Source: Myxococcus stipitatus (GTDB lineage: Bacteria; Myxococcota; Myxococcia; Myxococcales; Myxococcaceae). From it: a stretch of 64,000 nt of DNA. The position numbers and the translations under genes are program-made. Under the pieces are notes generated by a model. That model saw nothing but the letters and a program-made list of their open reading frames with translations. It was not told the origin of the DNA and did not search any database. Of this stretch, positions 1 through 9,168 are shown one piece after another. The first letter of the stretch is position 1. The number at the start of each line of letters is the position of its first letter. The DNA is taken from contig NZ_JAKCFI010000002.1 of assembly GCF_021412625.1 (NCBI RefSeq), positions 496,001 through 560,000 on the forward strand. The letters run 5' to 3'.

Positions 1-96
1 CCGGCGCTGAATCTCCTTCGTCGTGGGAACCCTGTCGACATGACCGCAGGCCACGAGGCCCAGAAGCGCGGGAACCAGCAGGAGGAATTTCTTCAT
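1..96 (-). CDS. Lipoprotein, N-terminal fragment (cut by window edge)
   Basis: Only the first 32 codons lie in the window; the gene continues off the left edge. Starting at the ATG at 96, the protein has two lysines, a hydrophobic core and a lipobox LVAC (Cys17), so it should be a lipid-anchored envelope protein. The mature part visible (GHVDRVPTTKEIQRR) gives no family. It begins 36 bases after the stop of the anti-sigma/CHAT gene on the same strand and could be the third gene of that operon. There is no clear Shine-Dalgarno sequence. The lipoprotein call is well supported; the function is unknown. Confidence 0.7.
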   Translation of the reverse strand, partial: MKKFLLLVPALLGLVACGHVDRVPTTKEIQRR

Positions 97-132
97 GGAT
101 GGAGGGGTGGAGCAGGTGGAAGGAAACAGCAG

Positions 133-3066
133 CTACTCGAAGAGCAGCACCTGGGCGACCCAGGTGCCGCCGGGGCGACGCAGCCAGTCCTGACGCGCGT
201 CGCGCAGGACGATGGCCGCGGGCACTCCCGCGCGGATGCGGGCCAGCACGGGCTCGAAGAACTCGGAGGCCTCCGCGTCGGGAATCTCTTGGGTGGCGGC
301 GAGGACCGCGCGCGCGCCCGCGTCGACGAAGGCCAGGGGCAGGCCGAACGTCTCGTGGAAGTAGCGCGCGCTGTGGGCCGCGTGGCAGGCGGCCAGCACC
401 ACCACGGGGCGGCCCGCGAGCCGCTGCCCCTGCAGGTCGGTGGCCGTCAGCGCATACGTCCCGTCCTCCTCGGGGGAGAGCACCAGCAGCGAGCCGTCCG
501 CCACGCTCGGGTCGATGACGCCATGGGCGTGGATCTGCACCTCCGTCGCCTCGCGCATCGCCTCCAGGACGTGCGTGGGTGTGGCCGCCGCGCCCCTCAG
601 CGTGGCGACGTCGGGACCGTCCGCGTCCGCGCTTCGCCAGGGGCGCAGCGCCGGGAGCCGCAGCGAGGGCGGGGCGCTCACGTCGGCGACCACCAGCCGG
701 CGTTCCGGTCGCGGCGTCTCGGGGACCGGCCGGGAGCTCACCCGGTACGTCCAGGCGAGGTCCGGTGACAGCAGCCCGGCCTGCCCCAGGACGGGAGGGC
801 GGGCCAGCACGTCGACGCGGGGACAGCCCCGCAGCGCGTCCTCGAAGCGGGCGGGGACCAGCCCCTCCACGCTCGTGAGCGTCCGCCGACGGTCCGACGC
901 GTAGTGCCCCAGCAGGTGTCCACCCGCGTCCCGGGCGACCAGGGCCGTACGCTCGTCGTCCACGGTGACGCCCAGCGTGCACCGCTCGGGGACAGGCAGG
1001 CCCTGCTCCTCGGCGAACAGCGCGAGCGCGCGCTCGTGCTCGCCATGCTTCGCGGCGTCCATGATGAGCGAGGTGTAGCTGTAGACGCGCGCCTTGCGGG
1101 CGTTGACGTCCGCGCCGACCAGCGGGGCCGCCTCGGCGATGGCTTGTCGCAACAGGGCCTGCCCGCGTTCCCGGTCCTGTTCGACGACGAAGCGCCCCTC
1201 GATGTGGCGCAGCAGGGGCCCTTCCCCGGCCGCGAGGGAAGGGGAGGCGCGCTTCGCCTCCAGGCCGCGCATCAGCAGCGCCGCGTCGTCGTCGCGGCGG
1301 GCCTCGGTGTGGGCCAGGTCCGCCATGACGAACGCGCGTGCTAGGGACGGGGGCTGGTCGCAGCGCGCGGCGCGGTCCAGCTGCTCCCGGGCGCCCGCGA
1401 AGTCGAAGGCGAGGTAATGCGCGAGCGCGAGGTTCGTGTACGCCGGCTCGCGGTCCTGGCAGCGCTCGGGCGTGCGCGACAGGGCCTCCTCCAGGTAGGC
1501 GCGGGTCAACGACAGGTCCGCGTGGGCGCGGGCCACCATGCCCAGCTCGTGGATGAGCTGCAGCTCCTTGAACCACTCGTTGCCCGCGCGAGCCCGCTCC
1601 ATCGCCGCCAGCGCGTGCGCCCGCGCCTCGATGGGCAGATGCAGCTGGAACTCCACCAGCGCCAGGTTCCGTTGCAGATCCACGCAGCGGTAGTTGAAGG
1701 CGCGCTCCGGGCCGCAGAGGCTCTTGACCGCCGCCGTCAGGCGCTCCCGGGCGCGGTAGGGCTGACCGTGCTGGAGCTCTCCCCGGGCCCCGCGCTCCTC
1801 GGCCAGCATGGCGAACCACGGGTCCCGGGTGGCCAGCGCCAGCTCGCGGTACGTGGCCGCGTCCTGGCCCGCGTCGGGGGTGAAAAGCAGCGCGCCCAGC
1901 AGGATGTCCTCTTGCCGGGCGTCGCGGAGCTTCGTGAGCAGGAGCTGACGGTCCGGAGGTTTCAAGGCGCCGCGCGTGAGGCGGAGGTAGGCCTGCGCCA
2001 GCGGCGCTCGCGTGGTGAAGTCCGCGCGGGCAACGCGCTGGACGGCGTCCTCCAGGTGGGTGCCTCCGTCGATGCGGTCCAACTGGAGCGCGAGCGGCCG
2101 CAGCGCCATCACGCGCTCGGCGGAGGGCGCCGCGCGCAAGGCGTCATAGAGGCACAGGCGCGACATGCCCGGCCAGGTGTCCACCTGCCGGGGCGACAGC
2201 AGCCCGTCGCCGCCCACCATCCGGTCGCAGTCCTCCTTCAGCCCCTTCCAGCCCTTGCGCTGCTCCTCCTCCCGCCGCCGCAGCTCGTCGGCGCGCCGCG
2301 CGGCCTCCTCGGACCAGCCGGGCTCCTTCAGCGCCGCCGCCTGGTCGAAGGCCTCCGCGGCCTGGAGCGAGAGGCCCAGCGTCTTGAGGGCCAGGGCCCG
2401 GTTCCACAGCGCCTGGGGATGGCCGGGACGCGCCCCGAGCGCCTTGTCCGCCAACGCCAGGGCCTCCTCCGGGGCGCCCCGTTCGAGCGCGAGCGCGGCC
2501 CGGTCCGAGTCCTGGTCTGGCGACGCGGGCATCTTGTCCAGGAACGCGCCGGCCTGGGTCGTGTCGCCGCGCAGCAGGTACGCGGCGGCGATCCCCCGGT
2601 GGTCGCCCGCTTCCTCCAGCTTCGCCAGCTCGCGCAACGACAGGCCCGGGACCTTGCCGCCCCCGCTTCGCATGACCTCGTAGGGACGATGCCGGTCGGC
2701 GCCCGGGTGCGTCAGGCGGGCCTCCAGGGTGCGCCCCGGCGACTGCCCCAGCCACAGCTCGGAGGCCTCCGACGAGGACGTCGGCCGCGTCACGAGGACC
2801 CATGCCGCCAGGCCCGCGGCGAGCGCCAGCGGCACTACCATCAACCACCGCTTGCGGCGCGGGAGGCGCGAGGGGGGCGGCGCCGCGATGACGGGCTCCG
2901 GGGGGGCATGGAGCGCGTCGTCGGCGAGCAACTCCAGGGCGAGCAGCTCCTTCATGCGTGTCTCGCACGCGTGGCACTGGGTCAGGTGGTGGCGGAAGTT
3001 CTCCGCGTCCACCGGCTCCAGCTCGCCATCGATGAAGGACTCCAGTCTGCCGCACAGCTCGTTCAT
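133..3066 (-). CDS. Anti-sigma zinc finger / TPR / CHAT-protease fusion protein
   Basis: This 977-residue protein begins with a zf-HC2 anti-sigma module (ligand pattern His27-x3-Cys31-x2-Cys34). One membrane segment follows at about residues 74-92. TPR-like helical repeats run from roughly 160 to 600. The C-terminus is a CHAT domain, a caspase-like peptidase, in which IHAHG (about His848) and VVLAACHA (about Cys894) supply the expected His/Cys dyad. The zinc finger should hold the ECF sigma factor encoded immediately upstream; the two genes overlap as ATGA. If the single membrane segment is real, the CHAT domain lies on the periplasmic side, which is unexpected for this family. Likely role: a membrane switch that releases sigma on an envelope signal. 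The domain calls are firm from sequence; the topology and any proteolytic control are inferred. Confidence 0.88.
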   Translation of the reverse strand: MNELCGRLESFIDGELEPVDAENFRHHLTQCHACETRMKELLALELLADDALHAPPEPVIAAPPPSRLPRRKRWLMVVPLALAAGLAAWVLVTRPTSSSEASELWLGQSPGRTLEARLTHPGADRHRPYEVMRSGGGKVPGLSLRELAKLEEAGDHRGIAAAYLLRGDTTQAGAFLDKMPASPDQDSDRAALALERGAPEEALALADKALGARPGHPQALWNRALALKTLGLSLQAAEAFDQAAALKEPGWSEEAARRADELRRREEEQRKGWKGLKEDCDRMVGGDGLLSPRQVDTWPGMSRLCLYDALRAAPSAERVMALRPLALQLDRIDGGTHLEDAVQRVARADFTTRAPLAQAYLRLTRGALKPPDRQLLLTKLRDARQEDILLGALLFTPDAGQDAATYRELALATRDPWFAMLAEERGARGELQHGQPYRARERLTAAVKSLCGPERAFNYRCVDLQRNLALVEFQLHLPIEARAHALAAMERARAGNEWFKELQLIHELGMVARAHADLSLTRAYLEEALSRTPERCQDREPAYTNLALAHYLAFDFAGAREQLDRAARCDQPPSLARAFVMADLAHTEARRDDDAALLMRGLEAKRASPSLAAGEGPLLRHIEGRFVVEQDRERGQALLRQAIAEAAPLVGADVNARKARVYSYTSLIMDAAKHGEHERALALFAEEQGLPVPERCTLGVTVDDERTALVARDAGGHLLGHYASDRRRTLTSVEGLVPARFEDALRGCPRVDVLARPPVLGQAGLLSPDLAWTYRVSSRPVPETPRPERRLVVADVSAPPSLRLPALRPWRSADADGPDVATLRGAAATPTHVLEAMREATEVQIHAHGVIDPSVADGSLLVLSPEEDGTYALTATDLQGQRLAGRPVVVLAACHAAHSARYFHETFGLPLAFVDAGARAVLAATQEIPDAEASEFFEPVLARIRAGVPAAIVLRDARQDWLRRPGGTWVAQVLLFE

Positions 3067-3617
3067 GGTCTGGCCCTGTCTTCACTCGAGGCGGCGTCGG
3101 AGGCGCGCAGCAGCCCCCGCAGGGCCTGCCGCGCCTCGCTCAACCACCGCCCCACCGTCCCCTCGGGCGCGTCGAGCTGCCGCGCGATGGCCCGATATCG
3201 CAGCCCGGCCACGTGCAGCCGGTACGCCTCTCTCAGGTGCGCGGGCTCGAGCTGGTCGACGGCGTTCAGGAGCTCCTCCCGGCTCACCCGGGTCCACTGC
3301 TCCAGGGGCGCCGGCTCCCCGGGCACCTCCTGCGGCTGCACCACGCGCAACGCGGGCACCCCCAGCACCTCCGTGCGCCGCCGCCGGCAGTGGTCCAGGA
3401 AGCGGTTGCTCAAGGTCGTGCTCAGCCACACGCTCACCGCGCCCGCGTTCTCCGTCACCAGCCGGTCGAAGTGACGGAACGCCCGCTCGAGCGTCTCCTG
3501 CACCAGGTCCTCCGGGTCCACGCCGCCACCCGCGCACAGCCGACGGGCGAGCCTCAACAGGCCCGGTCGGCGCGCGCGCGCGAATGCCTCGAACTGGCGG
3601 TGCAGCCCGTCGTCCAT
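3063..3617 (-). CDS. ECF-type RNA polymerase sigma factor
   Basis: This 184-residue protein has the usual sigma-70 family region 2 (DPEDLVQETLERAFRHF, then WLSTTLSNRFLDHCRRR) and region 4 helix-turn-helix (YRAIARQLDAPEGTVGRWLS). It should direct RNA polymerase to a regulon set by the downstream anti-sigma partner. Its TGA stop overlaps the ATG of that anti-sigma gene, the classic arrangement of a sigma/anti-sigma pair. I chose the ATG at 3617, with GAGG about ten bases upstream; an in-frame ATG at 3641 preceded directly by GAGAAG would add eight residues. The C-terminal tail (ASDAASSEDRARP) is short and polar. The regulon is unknown. Confidence 0.92.
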   Translation of the reverse strand: MDDGLHRQFEAFARARRPGLLRLARRLCAGGGVDPEDLVQETLERAFRHFDRLVTENAGAVSVWLSTTLSNRFLDHCRRRRTEVLGVPALRVVQPQEVPGEPAPLEQWTRVSREELLNAVDQLEPAHLREAYRLHVAGLRYRAIARQLDAPEGTVGRWLSEARQALRGLLRASDAASSEDRARP

Positions 3618-3754
3618 CGTGGCGAGAATCCTCGCACCCATCTTCTCATGTCGGTCCACCGGTGGAGCGCCCCCTCCGCACGGTGAGAACGACGATGGGA
3701 GATTCCCTTCGCCCGGATTCTTCCGCCGCCCCCCTGTCGCACCTTTCCGGAGCC

Positions 3755-4951
3755 TCAGGCCCGCAGGGACGCGACGAGCGCGGGCCAGTCGCTCCCGGCG
3801 GGGAGCCGGCCCTCGGCGTGCTCCGGGCGGCCTCCGCCCCGTCCGCCCGCCGCCTCCGCGGCCTTCTTGAGGAAGGCCCCACACCCGAAGCCGGAGCCAG
3901 CGCCGCGGGCGATGAGCACCGGCATCCCGTCCGGCAGCCGGCCGGCGAGGAACACCACGGCCTGGGGTTGGGACGTGAGGCGAGCGGCCACCGCGCGCAG
4001 CTGTTCGGGGCCCGCGCCGTCCAGCACCGCGACCAGGTGCTTGTCCGGTGAGGCGTCCAGGGTCCGCGCCAGCTCCTGGGCGGCGTGCTCGGCCAGCTTC
4101 GCGCGGGCGGCGCCCAGCGACTCGCGCGCCTCCGTCAACTCCCGGCGCAGCTTCTCCACCACGGTGGGCACCTCCGAGACGCCGCAGGTGAAGTCCCGGC
4201 CCATGGCGCGCAGCGTGCCGGCCTCGTCCCACAGCTCCCCGCGGGCGCGAGGCCCGGCGGAGAAGAGGACGCGGCCCTTGCCCTTGTAGCGCTCCACGCC
4301 CAGCACCCGCAGCAGCCCCACCTGCGCGGAGCGGGTGCAGTGCGTGCCGCCGCAGGGCGAGACGTCGAAGTCGCCCATCTGGATGACACGGATGTGGTCG
4401 GTCACCTTGGGCGCGCGGCGCAGCGGCAGGGCGGCCAGCTCCTCGGGCGTGGGGAAGAAGGCTCGGATGGCGATGTCGTCGTCGATGATGGCGTTCACCA
4501 GCGCCTCGGCGCGCGCCACCCGGGCCTCGTCCAGCGCGTCCTGGTCCGTGTCGATGGTGCAGGTGGCGCCCAGGCGCGAGGACACCGTGGCCGCGCCCGC
4601 CACGTCGAGCAGCGCGCGGGAGAGCATGTGCTGGCCGGTGTGCAGCGCCATGTGGGCGCGGCGGCGGGCCCGGTCCACCTCGCCCTCCAACGTGGCGCCC
4701 GGGGCGGGCAGCCCCCCGCCCTCCGGGAGCGCGAGCAGGTGGTGCACGACGCCGGCGTCATCCACCTGCACGTCGCGCACGGGCAGTCCGCCGAGCACGC
4801 CGTGGTCCGCCATCTGCCCGCCCGCCTCCGGATAGAAGGCCGTGCGGTCCAGCACCACCGACGGCGCGCCGTCCCACGCGCCGTGGCCCACGACGCGCGC
4901 GGAGAAGCGGAGGAGGAACGGGTCGTCGAAGTAGAGGCGCTCGGTGGACAT
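3755..4951 (-). CDS. Alanyl-tRNA editing protein, AlaX long type
   Basis: This free-standing relative of the AlaRS editing domain hydrolyses mischarged Ser-tRNA(Ala) (and Gly) in the cytoplasm. Its 398 residues match the long AlaX form. The zinc site is complete: HTGQH (His104, His108) and CGGTH (Cys200, His204). An N-terminal beta-barrel-like segment (DRTAFYPEAGGQMADHG) precedes it. The C-terminal region, with a helical stretch at about 270-320 and then VVFLAGRLPDG...GAGSGFGCGAFLKKAAEAAGG, is the DHHA1 oligomerisation module also found in AlaRS. It is transcribed toward the sigma gene but separated from it by 137 bases. No oddity was noticed; confidence in the family is high. Confidence 0.93.
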   Translation of the reverse strand: MSTERLYFDDPFLLRFSARVVGHGAWDGAPSVVLDRTAFYPEAGGQMADHGVLGGLPVRDVQVDDAGVVHHLLALPEGGGLPAPGATLEGEVDRARRRAHMALHTGQHMLSRALLDVAGAATVSSRLGATCTIDTDQDALDEARVARAEALVNAIIDDDIAIRAFFPTPEELAALPLRRAPKVTDHIRVIQMGDFDVSPCGGTHCTRSAQVGLLRVLGVERYKGKGRVLFSAGPRARGELWDEAGTLRAMGRDFTCGVSEVPTVVEKLRRELTEARESLGAARAKLAEHAAQELARTLDASPDKHLVAVLDGAGPEQLRAVAARLTSQPQAVVFLAGRLPDGMPVLIARGAGSGFGCGAFLKKAAEAAGGRGGGRPEHAEGRLPAGSDWPALVASLRA

Positions 4952-5094
4952 GAGAAGGGGATAGCACGGCGCGCTGAAACTCGCGTCCGGCTCGCGTCAC
5001 CTCCCGGGGCACGGGCGGCGGTCCCCCGTGTCGCCAGGCCCCCGAGCGGGAGGCCCGGCGTTCCATGCCCCTCCATCCATCGAAGAGGTCTCTC

Positions 5095-5730
5095 ATGCAT
5101 CCCTCACGCCCCGCCACCCTGGCGGCGGGCCTGCTGTGGCTCGTGTCCATTCCCTCCCTCGCCGCGGAGCCCACCGAAGACCCGAAGTGCCCCAAGCCCG
5201 TCGAGCGCGCGCTCATCGCGGCCACGCCGCGCGCGGAGGCGCCCGCGACGGGGCCCGCCGACGCCCGCGTGACGGTGGAGGTGTGGTCGGACTTCCAGTG
5301 CCCGTTCTGCGCGCGGGGCGCGGACCTCCTGGCGCGGCTGCGCGAGCGGTATGGCGACCAGCTGCGCGTCGTCTTCCGCCACCAGCCGCTGCCAGCGCAC
5401 CGGGACGCGCGCCTGGCCGCCGCCGCGTCCATGGCCGCCCACGAGCAGGGCCGCTTCTGGGAGATGCACGACCGGCTCTTCCAGGAGGGGGCCGGGCTGG
5501 ACCGCGCCGCGCTGGAGGCGCACGCGCGGGCGCTGGGGCTGGACCTGCCGCGCTTCCGTCGCGCGCTCGACACGGGCGCCTGGGACGCCTACGTGGAGGC
5601 GGACGTGGTGGAGGCCCAGCGGCGCGGCGTGGTGGGCACGCCCGCGTTCTTCGTCAACGGCCAGGGGGTCCTGGGCGCTCAGCCCCTGGAGACCTTCACC
5701 CGGCTCATCGACGCGGAGCTGAGGCGCTGA
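5095..5730 (+). CDS. DsbA/DSBA-like thioredoxin-fold protein, exported
   Basis: This 211-residue protein has a signal peptide (about residues 1-24, ending SLAA) and one thioredoxin-fold domain. The redox motif CPFC (Cys69, Cys72) follows VEVWSDFQ, and the cis-proline loop is VVGTPAFFVNG, as in DsbA/Na+:H+-antiporter-like DSBA proteins. It probably makes, rearranges or senses disulfides in the periplasm. The start was put at 5095 because GAGG lies at the right distance and the signal peptide then begins at once; an upstream ATG at 5065 adds ten residues before it. An extra cysteine (Cys32) lies just after the signal peptide. Divergent from the AlaX gene. Confidence 0.88.
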   Translation: MHPSRPATLAAGLLWLVSIPSLAAEPTEDPKCPKPVERALIAATPRAEAPATGPADARVTVEVWSDFQCPFCARGADLLARLRERYGDQLRVVFRHQPLPAHRDARLAAAASMAAHEQGRFWEMHDRLFQEGAGLDRAALEAHARALGLDLPRFRRALDTGAWDAYVEADVVEAQRRGVVGTPAFFVNGQGVLGAQPLETFTRLIDAELRR

Positions 5731-5740
5731 GCCGGCGCGC

Positions 5741-6973
5741 TCAGGCCGGGTCCCACTCGACGCGCAGGCGGCGCGGGCCCCGGTGCAGGAAGTTGGGCAG
5801 GTAGAGGATGGGGCTGTCCGGCGCCAGCCTCAGGCCGGGCAGCTTCTCCAGCACCAGCTCCATGGCGACCCGCACCTCCAGGCGGGCCAGGGGCGCGCCG
5901 ATGCAGTAGTGGATGCCCATGCCGAACCCCAGGTGCTTGCCCAGGTCCGAGCGGCGCGGATGGCCCTGGTCCGGCGCGTGGAACACGGCCGCGTCCCGGT
6001 TGGCGGAGGCGAAGAGCACGAGCACGCGGGCGCCCTCGGGAATCTCCACGCCCCCGAGCGTCACCGCGCGCGCCGTGGTGCGCATCATCCCCTGCACGGG
6101 CGCGTCCAGGCGCAGCGTCTCCTCGATGGCGCGGGGAAGCTGACCCGGGTCGTCCCGCAGCGCCGCCAGCCGCCCCGGCTCGCGCAGGTGCCACACGAGC
6201 AGGTTGCCCAGCAGGTTCGCCGTCGTCTCGTGCCCGGCGAAGTGCAGCATGGACAGCAGGCTGATGAGCTCCACGTCGCTGAGCGGCGGGGTGTCCTCGT
6301 ACCGGGCCTCGATGAGCGCGCTGATGAGGTCGTCCCTGGGCTCGCGCCGCCGGTCCGCGATGTGCCCGGCGAGGTACTTCTGGACGGAGACCAGTCCCCG
6401 CGCGCACTCCACCTGGCGCGGCACCGGCGCGTTGCCGGCGGACAGCGTCGACAGGTCCTCGGTCCACCGCTTCAACCGGGGCAGGTCCGAATCCGGCAGC
6501 CCGAGGATGGCGCCGATGACGCGGGCGGGCAGCGGGAAGCACAGCTGCTCCACCAGGTCCGCGTGGCCGTCGCCACTGAACGCGTCGATGAGCTGCCGGG
6601 CGAGGGCGCGCACGTGCGTCTCCATCGCCGACAGCCGGTGCGGGGCGAGCGCCTTGCCGACGATGGCGCGCATGCGCGTGTGGTTGGGCGGGTCGTCATC
6701 CACCAGCGCGGGGACCTGCGGGTAGCCCTCCGCCAGCGCGGCGACCACCTCCGGCGCGGGCGGCACGGGGTTGCGGAAGGCGTTGGCGGAGCGGAAGTCC
6801 TCCGGGTTGCTCACCGCCGCCTTCACGTCCTCGTAGCGCGACACGACCCAGAGCTGGAGCTCCGGGCTGTACTGGACCGGGGCCTGTTCGCGCAGTCGGG
6901 CATAGAGCGGGTAGGGGTCCTCCACGTACTGCGGCTCGAAGCGGCTGACGAAGGTGGGGGCGGAGGAGGACAC
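5741..6973 (-). CDS. Cytochrome P450
   Basis: This 410-residue soluble bacterial-type P450 has the I-helix oxygen-binding motif AGHETT (246-251), the K-helix ExxR (EETLR, Glu285-Arg288) and the haem loop FGMGIHYCIG with Cys357 as thiolate ligand. It should hydroxylate a small lipophilic substrate, needing a ferredoxin and reductase not seen nearby. The start is GTG at 6973, preceded by AGGAG five bases away. It converges with the DsbA-like gene, the two stop codons being about ten bases apart. No biosynthetic cluster surrounds it, so the substrate cannot be guessed. Confidence 0.95.
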   Translation of the reverse strand: MSSSAPTFVSRFEPQYVEDPYPLYARLREQAPVQYSPELQLWVVSRYEDVKAAVSNPEDFRSANAFRNPVPPAPEVVAALAEGYPQVPALVDDDPPNHTRMRAIVGKALAPHRLSAMETHVRALARQLIDAFSGDGHADLVEQLCFPLPARVIGAILGLPDSDLPRLKRWTEDLSTLSAGNAPVPRQVECARGLVSVQKYLAGHIADRRREPRDDLISALIEARYEDTPPLSDVELISLLSMLHFAGHETTANLLGNLLVWHLREPGRLAALRDDPGQLPRAIEETLRLDAPVQGMMRTTARAVTLGGVEIPEGARVLVLFASANRDAAVFHAPDQGHPRRSDLGKHLGFGMGIHYCIGAPLARLEVRVAMELVLEKLPGLRLAPDSPILYLPNFLHRGPRRLRVEWDPA

Positions 6974-7001
6974 GAGAGCTCCTGGGTCGGTCGCGCAAGG
7001 C

Positions 7002-8360
7002 TCACGCGGCGTCGGGCCGGGAGCGCGGAGGCAGCGGCGGCAGGACGCCGTCGGGTGAGTCGGGCAGCCGCAGGTCCAGCGGCGGGATGCGGGGCAGGTG
7101 GATGGTGAAGGTCGTGCCGCCCTGGGGCGAACTCTCCACGGCGATGCGGCCCTTGTGGGAGGTGACGATGCCGTGCACCACCGCCAGGCCCATGCCGGTG
7201 CCTTCTCCCGACCGCTTGGTGGTGAAGAACGGCTGGAAGAGCCGGGCGCGCACCTCCGGCGTCATGCCGACCCCGCAGTCGCGCACGCTCAGCACCGCTT
7301 CGTCCCCGTCCATGCGGGTGGACAGGAAGATGCGCCCGCCGTCCGGCATGGCGTGCACCGCGTTCATCAACAGGTTCACCACCACCTGCGCCATCTGCCC
7401 CGGGCGGCCCAGCATGCGGGGCAGCTCGCCCAGCGTCATCTCCACGTCGCAGCGGGGCTTGAGCTGGCCTCGGGTGATGCGCAGCGCGACGGCGATCTCC
7501 TCGTTGAGGTCGTACTCCTCCATCGCGCCCGGGTCCCCGCGCGCGAAGCGCCGCAGGTCCGCGACGATGGCGACGACGCGGCGGATGCCGTCCGCGGTGG
7601 CCGGCAGCACGTCGTCCACGTACTCGCGCAGCTCCGGCGGCAGCTCCTTGCACGCGCGCAGGTCGAGCAGCAGCGCGTTGACGTTGCTCTTCACGTAGCT
7701 CATCGGGTTGTTGATTTCGTGCGCCACGCCCGCCGCCAGCATGCCCAGGCTGGTCAGGCGCTCCTGCTCCCGCGCGCGCTGGTGGGCCAGGTCCAGCTGC
7801 GCGTGCGCCTGCGCGAGCTGCTCGTGCTGGCGCGCCAGCTCCTGCATGGCGTGGTGGGTGAGCACCACGCGGCCCTCGGAGATGAAGTACGTGAGCAGCG
7901 ACAGCAGCACGAAGCAGGCGGGGACCTCCGGAGGGCACCCGTCCACCAGGGATGTCCCCGCCACCAGCGCGAGCATCAGCACCAGGCGCGCACGCGCGCC
8001 CGGGTCCACGAAGCGGTCCGCCCACAGCGCGTTGAGCGGCAGGTACAGCCACATGGGCAGCTCCCAGTCGCTCACCACGCCGTAGAAGACGGTGGCCGCC
8101 ATGTTCAGCATGAAGCGCGTCGCCTCGATGACGCGCGAGTGGCGGGAGAAGAAGTCCCGCGCGAGCACCACGTTGATCACCGTCACCAGGACGAAGCCCA
8201 CCGTCAGCACGACGATGGTCTTCCATCTCCCCCAGAGCGCGGAGACGAGCAACCCATGGATGAGGATGCACGCCAGGAGGGTGAAGCGCTTGAGCCGGCT
8301 GTTCACCCAGCCCGCGTCCTGCCTCGCGTCCATTCCCCCCATGGACGGGCCCGCGGTCAT
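7002..8360 (-). CDS. Membrane sensor histidine kinase
   Basis: This 452-residue protein has about five to six hydrophobic segments (between residues 27 and 163), a charged helical linker (166-205, coiled-coil-like), a HisKA dimerisation domain with H-box GVAHEINNP (His214), and an HATPase with N-box VVNLLMNAVHAM, DCGVGM and GTGMGLAVV boxes. It senses an unknown signal through its membrane part and autophosphorylates. The ATG at 8360 overlaps the TGA of the response-regulator gene by ATGA, so the two proteins are probably partners. The H-box variant HEINNP is typical of the HisKA kinases common in myxobacteria. Confidence 0.92.
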   Translation of the reverse strand: MTAGPSMGGMDARQDAGWVNSRLKRFTLLACILIHGLLVSALWGRWKTIVVLTVGFVLVTVINVVLARDFFSRHSRVIEATRFMLNMAATVFYGVVSDWELPMWLYLPLNALWADRFVDPGARARLVLMLALVAGTSLVDGCPPEVPACFVLLSLLTYFISEGRVVLTHHAMQELARQHEQLAQAHAQLDLAHQRAREQERLTSLGMLAAGVAHEINNPMSYVKSNVNALLLDLRACKELPPELREYVDDVLPATADGIRRVVAIVADLRRFARGDPGAMEEYDLNEEIAVALRITRGQLKPRCDVEMTLGELPRMLGRPGQMAQVVVNLLMNAVHAMPDGGRIFLSTRMDGDEAVLSVRDCGVGMTPEVRARLFQPFFTTKRSGEGTGMGLAVVHGIVTSHKGRIAVESSPQGGTTFTIHLPRIPPLDLRLPDSPDGVLPPLPPRSRPDAA

Positions 8361-9052
8361 GCCTCGCCGACCCCGGACCGGACCTGGGCCGCCGCGGCCT
8401 CGGCGCGCACCGGCAGCTCCAGCCGCAGCCGCTGGGGGCCGCCCACCTCCGCCACGAACGACAACCGCCCGCCGAAGCGCTCCAGCAGCCCCCCCACCAC
8501 CTTCATGCTGTCGTCCGCCAGCAGCCCCGCGAAGCGCTCGATGATGGACACGGCCTGTTCGGCGGGGAACGACGGGTCGGCCACCTGCACCTTCAACACG
8601 AGCGCCGCGTCCGTGGGGCTCACCTCCGCGCTGACGCCCTGGGGCGCGGCGCGGAACGGCGCGTATAACTGGGCCATCGTCTCGCGGTGGCGCAAGAGGC
8701 CCACCAGGTAGCTCACCAGCTCCGCGTCGTCCCACGGCTTGCTGATGAAGCGACAGATTTCTCCCTCGTTCACCGACGCCACCACCGACTTGAAGTCGGC
8801 GTAGCCGGAGATGATGAGGCGCAGCGCCAGGGGGTGGCTGCGCTTGACGCGCTGGAGCAGCTCACTGCCCGTCATTCCCGGCATCCGGAAGTCCGTCAGG
8901 ACGATGTCCGGACTGAACACCTTGAGACGCTCGAGCGCCTCTTCTCCGTTGAACGCGAGCTGGACGTCGAATCCTTCACGCCGCAGCAGGCGCCGCAGCG
9001 CGTGCGCCACCTGCGGCTCGTCGTCCACCACCAGCACCTTGTATGCTTCCAT
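8357..9052 (-). CDS. Response regulator with C-terminal domain of unknown type
   Basis: This 231-residue protein has a receiver domain with all key residues: Asp10/Asp11 acidic pocket, phospho-acceptor Asp54 (VLTDFRMPG), Ser82 and Lys105 (SKPWDD). The receiver with KPWDD resembles the class seen in RpfG/HD-GYP-type and kinase-linked regulators. The remaining ~110 residues hold no helix-turn-helix; they end in FGGRLSFVAEVGGPQRLRLELPV, which looks like an HATPase-related fold fragment without nucleotide motifs. It is first in the operon with the kinase downstream and divergent from the transporter genes. Output is probably protein-protein rather than DNA binding. Confidence 0.9.
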   Translation of the reverse strand: MEAYKVLVVDDEPQVAHALRRLLRREGFDVQLAFNGEEALERLKVFSPDIVLTDFRMPGMTGSELLQRVKRSHPLALRLIISGYADFKSVVASVNEGEICRFISKPWDDAELVSYLVGLLRHRETMAQLYAPFRAAPQGVSAEVSPTDAALVLKVQVADPSFPAEQAVSIIERFAGLLADDSMKVVGGLLERFGGRLSFVAEVGGPQRLRLELPVRAEAAAAQVRSGVGEA

Positions 9053-9168
9053 GACGGCCTTGGCTCCTGTGGCGCGGCACTCTAGTCGTGGTCCCGGAGA
9101 AAGTGTCAGGACCTGAATAGCGGGTCATGCCTGCACCAGCGTCAGGGTAGGTGTGACCCGAAGAGACC

